From Xanthomonas fragariae (lineage in GTDB: Bacteria; Pseudomonadota; Gammaproteobacteria; Xanthomonadales; Xanthomonadaceae), in the NCBI RefSeq assembly GCF_017603965.1, contig NZ_CP071955.1, positions 1,736,001-1,800,000 on the forward strand: DNA of 64,000 nt, read 5' to 3'. Numbering within the stretch: the first letter of the stretch is position 1; each line of letters opens with the position of its first letter. Made by a program: the position numbers and the translations under genes. Below the pieces are notes generated by a model. The model did not search any database, was not told the origin of the DNA, and saw nothing but the letters and a program-made list of their open reading frames with translations. Of this stretch, positions 1-9,765 are shown piece after piece.

Positions 1-1
1 G

Positions 2-1303
2 CTGAAACTGGCGCGTGCGCTGGAAGCCAACGGCGTGCCGGTGATCGGCACCTCTCCCGATTCGATCGATCTGGCCGAAGACCGCGAGCGTTTCCAGCAG
101 CTGGTCGACAAATTGGGCCTGAAGCAGCCGCCGAACCGCATCGCCCGCAATGCCGAAGAGGCGTTGGTGCTGGCGCGCGAGATCGGCTACCCGCTGGTGG
201 TGCGCCCGAGCTATGTGCTGGGCGGTCGCGCGATGGAAATCGTGTATGGCGAATCCGACCTCGCGCGCTATGTGCGCGATGCGGTCAAGGTCTCCAACGA
301 TTCGCCGGTGCTGCTGGACCGCTTCCTCGACAACGCGGTGGAAGTGGACGTGGACATCATTGCCGACAAGGACGGCAAGGTGCTGATCGGCGGGCTGATG
401 GAACACATCGAAGAAGCCGGCGTGCATTCGGGCGATTCGTCCTGCTCGCTGCCGCCGTACTCGCTTTCGCCAAAGACCCAGGCCGAGCTGCGCCGCCAGG
501 TGGTGATGCTGGCCGAAGGATTGAACGTGGTCGGCCTGATGAACACCCAGTTCGCAGTGCAGGTCGACGAGGCCGGCGACGATGTGGTGTTTCTGCTGGA
601 AGTGAACCCGCGCGCCTCGCGCACCGTGCCGTTCGTCTCCAAGGCAATCGGCATTCCGTTGGCCAAGATCGCCGCGCGCTGCATGGCCGGCAAGACGTTG
701 GCCGAGCAGGGCGCCACCAAGGAAATCGTGCCCGACTACTACTCGGTGAAGGAGGCGATCTTCCCGTTCGCCAAGTTCCAGGGCGTGGACCCGATTCTCG
801 GGCCGGAGATGCGTTCCACCGGTGAAGTGATGGGCGTGGGCCGCAGCTTCAGCGCCGCGTTCGCACGCGCGCAGGAAGCCGGTGGCATCAAGGCGCCGCC
901 GGTGGGCAAGGCATTCGTGTCGGTACGCGACCCGGACAAGCATCGCGTGCTGCCGGTGGCGCAGGCGTTGGTGGAGCGTGGCTTCACTCTGGTTGCCACC
1001 CGCGGCACCGGCGCCTGGCTGCAGCAGAACGGGCTGAGCTGCGAAATTGTCAACAAGGTGGCCGAAGGTCGCCCGCATATCGTCGATTCGATCAAGAATG
1101 GCGAGATTGTGTATATCGTCAACACCACTGAAGGTCGCGCCGCCATCTCGGATTCGTTCTCGATCCGGCGCGAAGCGCTGCAGCATCGCGTGACCTATTC
1201 GACCACTGTCGCCGGCGCCAAGGCGCTGGTGCATTCGCTGGAATTCCGCGGCACCGGCCCCGTCTGGTCGCTGCAGGAACTGCACAAGGAGCTGGAAGCA
1301 TGA
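2..1303 (+). CDS. carB: Carbamoyl-phosphate synthase large subunit, C-terminal part
   Basis: The reading frame is open from base 2, so the 5' part of the gene lies outside the window. The visible 433 residues cover part of the second ATP-grasp half and the C-terminal MGS-like allosteric domain. CarB makes carbamoyl phosphate from glutamine-derived ammonia, bicarbonate and two ATP, feeding arginine and pyrimidine synthesis. Family-typical stretches are [42 protein letters not shown] and the MGS-type RGTGAWL near the end. The stop overlaps the greA start (ATGA at 1300-1303), so the two genes are probably translationally coupled. Confidence 0.97.
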   Translation: MKLARALEANGVPVIGTSPDSIDLAEDRERFQQLVDKLGLKQPPNRIARNAEEALVLAREIGYPLVVRPSYVLGGRAMEIVYGESDLARYVRDAVKVSNDSPVLLDRFLDNAVEVDVDIIADKDGKVLIGGLMEHIEEAGVHSGDSSCSLPPYSLSPKTQAELRRQVVMLAEGLNVVGLMNTQFAVQVDEAGDDVVFLLEVNPRASRTVPFVSKAIGIPLAKIAARCMAGKTLAEQGATKEIVPDYYSVKEAIFPFAKFQGVDPILGPEMRSTGEVMGVGRSFSAAFARAQEAGGIKAPPVGKAFVSVRDPDKHRVLPVAQALVERGFTLVATRGTGAWLQQNGLSCEIVNKVAEGRPHIVDSIKNGEIVYIVNTTEGRAAISDSFSIRREALQHRVTYSTTVAGAKALVHSLEFRGTGPVWSLQELHKELEA

Positions 1304-1776
1304 GAGCACCCATGACCTCGAAGGGCGCGCAACGTCTGCGCGAGGAACTTGATCAGTTGAAGTCGGTCAAGCGTCCGGAAGTGATCGCGGCGATCGCCGA
1401 AGCGCGTGCGCATGGCGATCTGAAGGAGAACGCCGAATATCACGCCGCGCGCGAGCAGCAGAGCTTTATCGAAGGCCGCATCAAGCAGCTGGAAGGCGAG
1501 CTCTCGCATGCCGAGATCATCGACATCACCAAGCTGTCGGCCGGCAGCAAAATCGTGTTCGGTGCGACGGTGACGCTGGCCGATACCGAGACCGATGAGG
1601 AAAAATGCTACCAGATCGTTGGCGATCTGGAAGCCGACATCAAAATGGGCCTGATCGCGATTTCCTCGCCACTGGCACGTGCGTTGATCGGCAAGCTGGA
1701 AGGCGATTCGGTCACCATCGATGCACCGGCCGGCCAGCGCGAGTACGAAGTCGTCAGCGTCGCGTATTTAGATTGA
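1300..1776 (+). CDS. greA: Transcription elongation factor GreA
   Basis: The 158-residue protein has the normal GreA length. GreA binds the RNA polymerase secondary channel and stimulates cleavage of backtracked RNA. The N-terminal coiled coil carries the family signature [20 protein letters not shown] (residues about 27-46), with the acidic tip residues in GDLKENAEY. The C-terminal FKBP-like domain contains [10 protein letters not shown] and [10 protein letters not shown]. The ATG at 1300 overlaps the carB stop. An internal ATG (MTSKGA) four codons later is an alternative start, as the two alternatives also exist in the Escherichia coli protein. Confidence 0.97.
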   Translation: MRAPMTSKGAQRLREELDQLKSVKRPEVIAAIAEARAHGDLKENAEYHAAREQQSFIEGRIKQLEGELSHAEIIDITKLSAGSKIVFGATVTLADTETDEEKCYQIVGDLEADIKMGLIAISSPLARALIGKLEGDSVTIDAPAGQREYEVVSVAYLD

Positions 1777-1792
1777 TCGGCGCGATCGACCG

Positions 1793-2713
1793 ATGACCAC
1801 TGCAACGCTGCTGCTGCCGGAAAAACGCCGTCTGCCCGGAACATTGGGCGACACTGTGGTGGCGCGTGCACTTGCGCGCGCGGCGCAGCACAGCGCGCAG
1901 GCTGGTGAAGTGGCGCAATTGCAGCGCCATTTCACCTTGACGCCTGCGCATTGGCCGGTCGCCGCACTGACCCGTCAGCTGGATGCCGGCGATGCGGCCG
2001 GCGCAACCTGGGTGCGTGCCGATCCGGCCTATGTGGTGCCGGATATGCAGGGCGCACGCTTGATGGGCTACGGCGAGGCGCTAGGCTCCACAGCGGAAGA
2101 CCTGGCGATGCTGTTGCCGATCCTCAAGCCGATGTTCGGCGATGCGGGGTTTTTGCTGGATGCGCCGACGCCGTCGCGCTGGTATCTGCGCCTGTCGCCG
2201 GATGCCAAGCTGCCGGACTTTGCCCCTCCGGATGTTGCGATCGGCGATGACTTGTTCGAGCATCTGCCCGCTGGCGATCTCGGTCGGCGCTGGCGTGCGT
2301 TGTTGACCGAAGCGCAGGTGCTGCTGCATCAGCATCCGTGGAATGCGGGCCGCGTTGCCAGCGGCAAACCGGCGATCAATTCGCTGTGGTTCTGGGGTGG
2401 TGGTGTGTTGCCGCATGCGGTGACTTCGCCACATCGCCAGGTGCGTAGCCGCGAGTCGCTATTGCGTGCGCTGGCCTTGGCGGCCGGTGCCGATGCGCAG
2501 GGCGAACAACGCGTCGATGCGCTGGTCGATCTGCGTCATTTGCGTTCGCTGCAGCAGTTCAGCGACGACGCGGTGGCGCCGCTGCTTGCGGCAATGGCAC
2601 GCGGCGAACTGGATCGGTTGGTGCTGGATTTTCAGGACGGCGAAACCGTGTCGCTCACGCACGCGCAGCGCTGGCGGTTCTGGCGTAAGCCGCGGTTGCA
2701 GCTGGCGCAATGA
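1793..2713 (+). CDS. rpfE: RpfE-type conserved protein
   Basis: The 306-residue protein sits between greA and recJ, the position of rpfE in the Xanthomonas rpf cluster, and looks like the RpfE family (COG4255-type, sometimes annotated as phosphoglycerate mutase-related). I see no signal peptide or membrane segment. The conserved-looking stretches are WVRADPAYVVPDMQGARLMG (about 64-83), a Trp/His-rich part around HQHPWN, and NSLWFWGGG (about 195-203). I see no catalytic motif that proves an enzyme activity. Mutants in rpfE of X. campestris are described as having only mild effects on extracellular enzymes. The stop overlaps the recJ start (ATGA at 2710-2713). Confidence 0.8.
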   Translation: MTTATLLLPEKRRLPGTLGDTVVARALARAAQHSAQAGEVAQLQRHFTLTPAHWPVAALTRQLDAGDAAGATWVRADPAYVVPDMQGARLMGYGEALGSTAEDLAMLLPILKPMFGDAGFLLDAPTPSRWYLRLSPDAKLPDFAPPDVAIGDDLFEHLPAGDLGRRWRALLTEAQVLLHQHPWNAGRVASGKPAINSLWFWGGGVLPHAVTSPHRQVRSRESLLRALALAAGADAQGEQRVDALVDLRHLRSLQQFSDDAVAPLLAAMARGELDRLVLDFQDGETVSLTHAQRWRFWRKPRLQLAQ

Positions 2714-4449
2714 CGTCGAGCCTGCGGATCGTCCGGCGCCCGTCTGGGCAGGCCGGAAGTTGGCCCGATACCATGTTGCCGCTGCTGCGCCGCATTTACG
2801 CTGCGCGCGGTGTCACCGATGCGCAGGGCGCGCAACCGCGGCTGGGTCAGTTGCTGTCGCCGGATCTGCTGCACAACAGTGGCGTTGCCGCCAACTTGCT
2901 GGCCGATGCGATCGTACAGCAGCGACGCATCCTGGTGGTAGGCGATTTCGATTGCGATGGCGCCACTGCCTGCGCGGTCGGCGTGCGCGGTTTGCGCATG
3001 CTCGGTGCGCTGGACGTGCATCACGCGGTGCCCAATCGTATGGTGCACGGGTATGGTCTGTCGCCGGCGCTGGTCGACGAACTGGCTGCGCTGCAGCCGG
3101 ATGTGCTGGTCACCGTCGATCACGGCATCGCCTGTCATGCGGGTGTCGCCGCAGCCAAGGCGCATGGCTGGACGGTGCTGGTCACCGACCACCATCTGCC
3201 GGGCAAAGTATTGCCGCCGGCCGATGCGATCGTCGATCCGAATCTGGCCGACGATCCCTTCCCGAGCAAGACCTTGGCCGGCGTCGGCGTGATCTTTTAC
3301 GTGCTGCTGGCATTGCGCGGCGTGTTGCGCGCGCGCGGCGCATTTGTCGGGCATGCCGAACCGGATCTGTCGGTGTTGCTGGATCTGGTTGCCGTCGGCA
3401 CCGTCGCCGATCTGGTGCCGCTGGACACCAATAACCGTGCGCTGGTGTCGGCTGGTCTGCGTCGCTTGCGCGAAGGCAAAGGGTGTATCGGTCTGCGTGC
3501 CTTGATCGATGCCAGCGGTCGCGATGTGGCGCGTTTATGCGCCAGCGATATCGGGTTCGCACTTGGTCCGCGTCTCAACGCGGCCGGTCGGCTCGAAGAC
3601 ATGGCTTTGGGAGTCGAGTTGTTGCTCAGCGACGACTGGAGCCAGGCGCGCGCGATTGCCGGCACCCTGGAAGAGATCAATGCCGAGCGCCGAGCGTTAC
3701 AGCAGTTGATGACCGACGATGCCGAGCAAGCAGTCACCAAGGTGATGTTGGATGCCGACGGCGAACTGCCGATCGCCGCGTGCCTGTTCGATGCCGAATG
3801 GCATCCGGGCGTGATCGGCCTGGTGGCGTCCAAACTCAAGGACCGGCTGCATCGTCCAGTGATTGCGCTGGCGCCAGCGGAGCCGGGCAGCAGCCAATTG
3901 CGCGGCTCGGCGCGGTCAATTCCCGGTCTGCATATTCGCGATGTGCTGGCCGCAGTGGATGCGCGTCATCCCGGCGTGATCCAGAAGTTCGGCGGCCACG
4001 CGATGGCGGCCGGCCTGAGTCTGGATCACGCCGCGCTGGCCACGTTTGAACAGGCGTTCCGTTCGCAAGTGCAAACCATGGTGGATGCCTCGCTGCTGCA
4101 TGCCCAATTGCATAGCGATGGCGAACTGGCTGCGCACGAACTCGATCATGTGCATGCCGAGGCGCTGCGGGTGGCCGGGCCGTGGGGGCAGGGCTTTCCC
4201 GAGCCGCTGTTCGATGGCCACTTCGAGGTGCTGCAGTGTCGTGTGCTCAAGGAACGCCACCTCAAGTTGACGCTGCGTTGCCCCGGTCGCGCCGAACCGC
4301 TCAACGCCATTCACTTCAATGGTTGGCGCGGCAGCGAACCGGGACGCGTGGTGCGGCTGGCCTATCGTCTGGTCAGCGACGATTATCGCGGCGGCAATGC
4401 GGTGCAATTGATCGTCGAGCACTGCGAACCGGCGATGGCGACTGCTTGA
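2710..4449 (+). CDS. recJ: Single-stranded-DNA-specific 5'-3' exonuclease RecJ
   Basis: The 579-residue protein has the DHH-superfamily layout. The metal-binding motif GDFDCDGATA is at about 78-87, VDHG at about 136-139, the DHH triad at 160-162, and the DHHA1-type motif GGHAMAAGL lies in the C-terminal half. RecJ degrades single-stranded DNA 5'-3' in RecF-pathway recombination, mismatch repair and base excision repair. The start codon overlaps the rpfE stop. A 212-base stretch without a gene and then a palindromic repeat follow the stop. Confidence 0.95.
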   Translation: MTSSLRIVRRPSGQAGSWPDTMLPLLRRIYAARGVTDAQGAQPRLGQLLSPDLLHNSGVAANLLADAIVQQRRILVVGDFDCDGATACAVGVRGLRMLGALDVHHAVPNRMVHGYGLSPALVDELAALQPDVLVTVDHGIACHAGVAAAKAHGWTVLVTDHHLPGKVLPPADAIVDPNLADDPFPSKTLAGVGVIFYVLLALRGVLRARGAFVGHAEPDLSVLLDLVAVGTVADLVPLDTNNRALVSAGLRRLREGKGCIGLRALIDASGRDVARLCASDIGFALGPRLNAAGRLEDMALGVELLLSDDWSQARAIAGTLEEINAERRALQQLMTDDAEQAVTKVMLDADGELPIAACLFDAEWHPGVIGLVASKLKDRLHRPVIALAPAEPGSSQLRGSARSIPGLHIRDVLAAVDARHPGVIQKFGGHAMAAGLSLDHAALATFEQAFRSQVQTMVDASLLHAQLHSDGELAAHELDHVHAEALRVAGPWGQGFPEPLFDGHFEVLQCRVLKERHLKLTLRCPGRAEPLNAIHFNGWRGSEPGRVVRLAYRLVSDDYRGGNAVQLIVEHCEPAMATA

Positions 4450-4659
4450 TCGACGCGTCGGTGGGTTGGGTTACTTGCAGTTGGCGGTCAATCGGCCGCG
4501 TGAGGTGAGGGCCTTAGATCACCAGCGTCGGCAATTTCCACGCAACATCTTGCCGCTGTCCGGCACGGGCCAGGCGTCATGCAGTCGTCGCTATTTGTCG
4601 CCGCTCCGCCCGGCTGCCGCGGCCACGCCGAGGCGTCGGCGATGCTGAGAGTGGCGGGC

Positions 4660-4806
4660 TTAGAGCGGCTAACAAAACGACTGCGCCGCCGCCAGACGGG
4701 CGCGGCCGGTGCTCGGAATCGGCATGTAGCACGCGTACACTGCGGTTCCTGCGCGCCGTCCGCACCCACCTGACGACTGCACGCTACGTTTTGTTAGCCG
4801 CTCTTA
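4660..4806. mobile_element. Palindromic MITE-like element, copy 1 (intact)
   Basis: The core is 4663-4803 (141 bp). Its ends are perfect 17-bp inverted repeats (GAGCGGCTAACAAAACG and its complement), and the core is flanked on both sides by TTA (4660-4662 and 4804-4806), as expected for a 3-bp target duplication. The inner arms are also complementary with mismatches, so the whole element could fold as one long hairpin around a CACGC loop. It has no transposase. It lies between recJ and prfB. Confidence 0.85.
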
Positions 4807-4873
4807 ACAGTGCCGCCACCGCGTTCCGCCGTGCGCTTGCTAAACTAATGCGCTCGTTCGCCGGAAGTCCTTC

Positions 4874-5999
4874 ATGATCGAAACCAATCCGATCCGCCAG
4901 CGCATCACCGATCTCAGCGATCGCGTGCTCTCGCTCAGGGGGTATCTTTGACTACGACGTCAAGAAAGAGCGTCTAGAGGAAGTTGGCCGGGAGCTTGAA
5001 AGTCCCGAGGTGTGGAACGATGCCGAGCGCGCGCAGGCGTTGGGCCGCGAGCGCTCCATGTTGGAGAAGACCGTCATCGGCATTGCCGATGCGCTGTCTG
5101 GTCTGGCGGACGCGGGCGATCTGCTCGAACTGGCCGAGAGCGAACAGGACGAAGACACCGCAGTGGCGGTGATCGCCGATCTGGATGCATATCAGGCGCA
5201 TGTCGAAAAGCTGGAATTCCAGCGCATGTTCTCCGGCCAGATGGACGGCGCAAACGCGTTCGTCGACATCCAGGCTGGCGCGGGCGGCACCGAAGCGCAA
5301 GACTGGGCTGAGATTTTGCTGCGCATGTATCTGCGCTGGGCCGAGTCGCGCGGCTGGAAAACCGAGTTGATGGAAGTGTCCGGCGGCGACGTGGCGGGCA
5401 TCAAGTCGGCCACGATCCGGGTCGAAGGCGAGTTCGCCTATGGTTGGTTGAAGACCGAAATCGGCGTGCACCGGCTGGTGCGCAAGTCGCCATTCGACTC
5501 GGACAATCGCCGGCATACCAGTTTCACCTCGGTGTTCGTGTCGCCGGAAGTGGACGACAACATCAAGATCGACATCAATCCGGCCGATCTGCGTACCGAC
5601 GTGTATCGCTCCTCCGGCGCCGGTGGCCAGCACGTCAACAAGACCGAGTCGGCGGTGCGTATCACGCACATTCCGACCAATACCGTGGTCGCCTGTCAGA
5701 CCGGGCGTAGTCAGCACCAGAACCGCGAGAACGCGATGAAAATGCTGGCCGCCAAGCTATACGAACTGGAAGTGCAAAAGCGCAACGTCGAGCGCGACGC
5801 GCTTGAAGCCACCAAGTCCGACATCGGTTGGGGTAGCCAGATCCGTAACTACGTGCTCGATCAGAGCCGCATCAAGGATCTGCGCACCGGTGTCGAACGC
5901 AGCGATACGCAGAAAGTGCTCGATGGCGATCTGGACGAATTCGTCGAGGCCAGCCTGAAAGCAGGTCTGGCGGCAGGCTCCAAACGCCTGGATGCCTAA
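4874..5999 (+). CDS. prfB: Peptide chain release factor 2 (programmed frameshift)
   Basis: RF2 recognises UGA and UAA stop codons and triggers peptide release. Translation starts at ATG 4874, reads 25 codons, meets an in-frame TGA at 4949-4951 and continues in the +1 frame from GAC 4950, giving 374 residues. The recognition tripeptide SPF is present in [10 protein letters not shown], and the catalytic GGQ is at about residues 250-252 ([12 protein letters not shown]). If the frameshift is ignored, only 329 residues from 5010 are called. The TAA stop (5997-5999) is also the left flank of a palindromic repeat copy. Confidence 0.96.
4936..4952 (+). promoter_or_regulatory. RF2 programmed +1 frameshift site
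   Basis: The site has an internal Shine-Dalgarno-like AGGGGG (4937-4942), then TAT, the slippery CTT (4946-4948) and the in-frame stop TGA followed by C (4949-4952). This is the classical RF2 autoregulatory layout: low RF2 stalls at UGA and favours slipping to the +1 frame. Confidence 0.95.
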
Positions 6000-6143
6000 G
6001 AGCGGCTAACAAAACGACGCCGCCGCCGCCAGGCGGGCGCGGCCGGTGCTCGGAATCGGCATGTACCACGCGTACACTGCGGTTCCTCCCCGCCGTCCGC
6101 ACTCACCTGACGGCTGCTCGCTACGTTGTGTTAGCCGCTCTAA
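5997..6143. mobile_element. Palindromic MITE-like element, copy 2 (intact, on prfB stop)
   Basis: The core is 6000-6140 (141 bp), flanked by TAA on both sides (5997-5999 and 6141-6143). The left TAA is the prfB stop codon, so the insertion duplicated the stop and left the protein unchanged. The terminal inverted repeats match apart from one base near the right end (CGTTGTG instead of CGTTTTG). Confidence 0.85.
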
Positions 6144-6352
6144 ATCGCGGCACGACGTGTAGGTGTCTGCATCGACGTCGCGCAGCGCACTGCGGCGATG
6201 CTGGCTTCGCACAGGCTGCAGACAGCGCGGCAATCAGGCATACCGCTGACCGCCTCCCGATCCCAGTTCCATCGTAAGAGCAGGGGCCGGCAACGCAGGT
6301 TCCTCATCCCCCACCGGGCACGCGCCCGACCCACAGCAGATCGATTCCCGCC

Positions 6353-7870
6353 ATGACCGAGCAGACCCCCGCGCCGCAGATCCCCGCCGACGAGAACAGC
6401 CTCATCGCCGAGCGTCGCGCGAAACTGGGCGCGTTGCGCAGCCAGGGCATCGCCTATCCCAACGATTTCGTGCGCGAACAGTTCGCCGGCGATTTGCAGG
6501 CCGAATTCGCCGATGCCCAGACCTGGACCCCCGAGGCGCTGGAAGCCAGCGAACGCACAGTCAAGATGGCCGGCCGTTTGATGGCCAAGCGGGTGATGGG
6601 CAAGGCCAGCTTTGCGCAAATCCAGGACGAATCCGGACGCGTGCAACTGTTCTTGCAGGGCAGTGTGCTCGGCGATGCCTACGCTGCGTTCAAGGGTTGG
6701 GATGTGGGCGACATCGTGGCCGTGGAGGGTGGCTTGACCCGCACCAAGACCGGCGAACTGTCGATAAAGGCCACGGCGCTGCGGCTGCTGACCAAGTCGC
6801 TGCGCCCGCTGCCGGACAAGTGGCACGGGTTGTCGGACGTGGAGCAGCGTTATCGCCAGCGCTATGTCGATCTGATCGTGACCCCGGAAGCGCGCGAGGT
6901 CTTCATCAAGCGCTCCAAGATTATCCGTGCGATACGCGCCTGGCTGGATGCACGCCGTTTCCTGGAAGTGGAAACGCCGATGATGCATTACATCCCCGGC
7001 GGCGCCACCGCCAAGCCGTTCACCACTCACCACAACGCGCTGAATCTGGATCTGTACCTGCGCGTGGCCCCGGAGTTGTATCTCAAGCGCCTGGTCGTCG
7101 GTGGGCTGGAGCGTGTCTACGAGATCAACCGCAATTTCCGCAATGAAGGCGTGTCGACCCGGCACAACCCCGAGTTCACCATGCTTGAGCTCTACGAGGC
7201 GTATGCCACCTATTACGAGATCATGGAGCTGACCGAGCAGGTGATCCGCGACACCGCACAGTCGGTGCTCGGCGCCACTCAGGTGAGCTGGGAAGGTGCC
7301 GACATCGATTTGGCGCCGGCTTTCCGGCGCTGGCGTATGGATGAGGCCGTTCGGCATCACAATCCGGAGATCAGTGCGGCCGATTGCACCGATCGCGAGG
7401 CACTGCTGCGGCATTGCGATCGGCTGAGGATCCGGGTCAAGCCGTCGTACGGCTGGGGCAAGCTGTTGCTGGAAATCTTCGAAGCCACGGTGGAACACAC
7501 CTTGGTGCAACCGACCTTCATTACCGACCATCCGATCGAAGTGTCGCCATTAGCGCGTTCCAGCGATACCGAGCCGGGTTACACCGATCGCTTCGAGCTT
7601 TTCATCAACGGCAAAGAGCTGGCCAACGGCTTCTCCGAGCTCAATGACCCCGAAGATCAGGCTGCGCGCTTCCAGGCGCAGGTGCAGGCCAAGGACGGTG
7701 GCGACGACGAAGCGATGCATTACGACGCCGACTACATCCGTGCGTTGGAGTACGGCATGGCGCCGACCGGCGGCTTGGGTATTGGCATCGACCGTCTGGT
7801 GATGCTGCTGACCGGCAGCACCTCGATACGCGACGTCCTGCTGTTCCCGTACATGCGTCCGGAAGCCTGA
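6353..7870 (+). CDS. lysS: Lysyl-tRNA synthetase (class II)
   Basis: The 505-residue protein has the LysS layout. The N-terminal OB-fold anticodon-binding domain (about 60-165) includes [19 protein letters not shown]. The class II catalytic domain follows, with motif 1 near [21 protein letters not shown], motif 2 in [20 protein letters not shown], and motif 3 near the C terminus in [12 protein letters not shown]. It charges tRNA-Lys. Upstream it is separated from the repeat by about 210 bases in which I see no gene. Downstream, 139 bases separate it from rpfG, the standard order in this cluster. Confidence 0.97.
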   Translation: MTEQTPAPQIPADENSLIAERRAKLGALRSQGIAYPNDFVREQFAGDLQAEFADAQTWTPEALEASERTVKMAGRLMAKRVMGKASFAQIQDESGRVQLFLQGSVLGDAYAAFKGWDVGDIVAVEGGLTRTKTGELSIKATALRLLTKSLRPLPDKWHGLSDVEQRYRQRYVDLIVTPEAREVFIKRSKIIRAIRAWLDARRFLEVETPMMHYIPGGATAKPFTTHHNALNLDLYLRVAPELYLKRLVVGGLERVYEINRNFRNEGVSTRHNPEFTMLELYEAYATYYEIMELTEQVIRDTAQSVLGATQVSWEGADIDLAPAFRRWRMDEAVRHHNPEISAADCTDREALLRHCDRLRIRVKPSYGWGKLLLEIFEATVEHTLVQPTFITDHPIEVSPLARSSDTEPGYTDRFELFINGKELANGFSELNDPEDQAARFQAQVQAKDGGDDEAMHYDADYIRALEYGMAPTGGLGIGIDRLVMLLTGSTSIRDVLLFPYMRPEA

Positions 7871-8009
7871 CTTTTTTGTGCTGTCGGCGTGCCGACGGCA
7901 CAGTTACTGCATATGCTAGGGCAGAGCCGCGAACAGCGTACCGTTCGGGGAGTCGGCACAGGGGGCGGCGTCACCGCTTTTCCGTTCTCGAGATAGAGGA
8001 GCAACGGCT

Positions 8010-9146
8010 ATGCAGGATGTTTTAGGGACTCCGGGCGGCGTCTCGTCGACGGTTAGATGGGAAAGCTGGTCGGAAAAGGCGGATCTGGGATTGAACATCG
8101 TCATTGTCGATGACCAGATGTCTGCGCGGACGATGCTGCGCCATGTCATCGAGGACATTGCGCCGGAATTGAAGGTTTACGACTTCGGTGATCCGCTCGA
8201 CGCGCTGGCGTGGTGCGAAGCCGGGCGCGTGGATCTGTTGCTGCTCGACTACCGCATGCCCGGCATGGATGGCCTGGAGTTCGCACGCCGTCTGCGCCGT
8301 CTGCCCAGCCACCGCGATATTCCGATCATCCTGATCACCATCGTCGGCGACGAGCCGGTTCGCCAGGCCGCATTGGAAGCCGGTGTTATCGATTTCCTGG
8401 TCAAGCCGATCCGCCCGCGCGAACTGCGCGCACGTTGCTCCAATCTGCTGCAGCTGCGTCAGCAGAGCGAGAGCGTCAAGCAACGCGCGCTGTCGTTGGA
8501 ACAGCGACTGCTAGCCAGCATGAACGAGGTCGAAGAACGCGAACGCGAAACGCTGTCACGGCTGGCGCGCGCGATCGAATATCGGGACTCCGGTACCAAC
8601 GCGTTTTTGGAGCGCATGTCGCATGTCGCTGGCCTGATCGCCGAGCAACTGGGGCTGCCGGAAGAAGAAGTGCGCATCATCGAGATGGCTGCACCGCTGC
8701 ACGACATGGGCAAGATCGCCATTCCCGATTCGGTGCTGCTCAAGCCGGGCAAGCTCACCGAAGACGAGATGAGCATCATGAAGCGCCATCCGCGCATCGG
8801 CTATGAGCTGCTCAGCGGTAGCCAGAACCGTTTTATCCAGGTCGGTGCGTTGATCGCACTGCGTCACCATGAGCGCTACGACGGCACTGGCTATCCGGAC
8901 GGCCTATTCGGCGAAGCGATTCCGCTGGAAGCGCGCATCGTGGCGGTGGCCGACGTGTTCGACGCCCTGCTGTCGCAGCGCCCGTACAAGGAGGCTTGGA
9001 CGATGGATGCCGCGCTGGCCTATCTGTATGCACAACGCGGCCGCCTGTTCGACCCTCGCTGTGTGGACGCGCTGTTGCGTGGCCGCGCGCAGCTGGATCA
9101 GATCTGCGGGGAGTTCTCGACCGCATCGGCGCGGCCCGGGGTGTGA
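8010..9146 (+). CDS. rpfG: RpfG, response regulator with HD-GYP c-di-GMP phosphodiesterase
   Basis: The 378-residue protein has an N-terminal receiver domain (about 28-150) with acidic pair D34/D35, phosphoacceptor D80 and K132. A C-terminal HD-GYP domain (about 180-370) follows, with the HD pair at H231-D232 and HHERYDGTGYP at 286-296, so the active site looks intact. RpfC phosphorylates RpfG in response to DSF, and RpfG then degrades cyclic di-GMP, which promotes virulence factor synthesis and biofilm dispersal. A strong ribosome site (GAGGAG) precedes the ATG at 8010. The stop is one base from the rpfH start. Confidence 0.97.
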   Translation: MQDVLGTPGGVSSTVRWESWSEKADLGLNIVIVDDQMSARTMLRHVIEDIAPELKVYDFGDPLDALAWCEAGRVDLLLLDYRMPGMDGLEFARRLRRLPSHRDIPIILITIVGDEPVRQAALEAGVIDFLVKPIRPRELRARCSNLLQLRQQSESVKQRALSLEQRLLASMNEVEERERETLSRLARAIEYRDSGTNAFLERMSHVAGLIAEQLGLPEEEVRIIEMAAPLHDMGKIAIPDSVLLKPGKLTEDEMSIMKRHPRIGYELLSGSQNRFIQVGALIALRHHERYDGTGYPDGLFGEAIPLEARIVAVADVFDALLSQRPYKEAWTMDAALAYLYAQRGRLFDPRCVDALLRGRAQLDQICGEFSTASARPGV

Positions 9147-9147
9147 G

Positions 9148-9765
9148 GTGAGGGTGGCGCTTGGTCGACTGCCTGATCAACTCGCCAAGCGTACCGACAG
9201 CGAGCACGGCCAGGTGTCGGTGCGCATCGCGATGATCTTGGTAATCGTCGCGTACAGCGTGCGGTCTGCTGCCAGCCAGTGGCAGGTCGTCTTCCGGCAC
9301 CAATTGCATCAGCTGTGCTGGCTGATCGCGATCGGGCAGAGGGTGGCGCTGCTGATCGCTGTGTGGAGTGTTGCTATGCAAAATATATTATACCTGAGTC
9401 GCACGCTGGGGATGCTGTCGGACGACGGTCTGGTTGCGCTGGCGATGACCTGGCTGGGTGCGCCCATAGCCTGTCTGTCTGTCGTCCTGCCGTGGGTGAG
9501 GCTCGGCGATGGCTTGCACGTTGGTCGCCAGACCCTGCACACGGCCATCGCCATGGCCGCAAGTGCCTATTGGCAACAGCAGCTCGGGCTGGCGATCGCA
9601 CTTTTCAGTGCGCTGATCGTCATTCCCATGTCATTGTTGTGCCTGCTGAGCGAACAGGCCAACGATCCTGCCGCGCCGCATCCCGTTGGCGACGACGACG
9701 CTGCGTCAGCGCACTGCCGAAATCCCTCATCCATCGACGCGACCGCACGTCTGAGGCGCCTATGA
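9148..9765 (+). CDS. rpfH: RpfH, membrane protein resembling the RpfC input domain
   Basis: This 205-residue frame fills the space between rpfG and rpfC. I chose GTG 9148, next to the rpfG stop; GTG 9154 is also possible. It resembles the first 175 residues of RpfC segment by segment. RTDSEHGQVSVRI corresponds to RADTEHKQNLIRI, RTLGMLSDDGLVALAM to RLIGMLLDYTCTGAIM, and a final membrane segment is followed by a hydrophilic tail. Several hydrophobic segments are evident. It has no kinase or receiver domain. The stop overlaps the rpfC start (ATGA at 9762-9765). RpfH is known from X. campestris and is absent from some other species. No clear function is established for it. Confidence 0.8.
   Translation: MRVALGRLPDQLAKRTDSEHGQVSVRIAMILVIVAYSVRSAASQWQVVFRHQLHQLCWLIAIGQRVALLIAVWSVAMQNILYLSRTLGMLSDDGLVALAMTWLGAPIACLSVVLPWVRLGDGLHVGRQTLHTAIAMAASAYWQQQLGLAIALFSALIVIPMSLLCLLSEQANDPAAPHPVGDDDAASAHCRNPSSIDATARLRRL

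Noticed and set aside
4660..4806. Inverted ends with CTAACAAAACG and CGTTTTGTTAG look like integron attC or Vibrio VCR sites.
   Set aside because: Copies are scattered singly between unrelated genes in both orientations, are flanked by TWA duplications, and no integrase or cassette array is present. A MITE-like element fits better.
4950..5009. prfB as a broken gene or a 329-residue protein starting at 5010.
   Set aside because: The AGGGGG-TAT-CTT-TGA-C arrangement is the standard RF2 frameshift site, and the upstream codons encode the normal RF2 N terminus.
7879..7902. Hairpin after lysS as a terminator.
   Set aside because: The stem has a mismatch and is not followed by a T run on the plus strand; the T run lies on the wrong side.
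9279..9761. A longer RpfC with 161 extra N-terminal residues.
   Set aside because: The extra part is the rpfH coding region read in another frame. ATG 9762 gives the normal RpfC N terminus and the ATGA overlap with rpfH.
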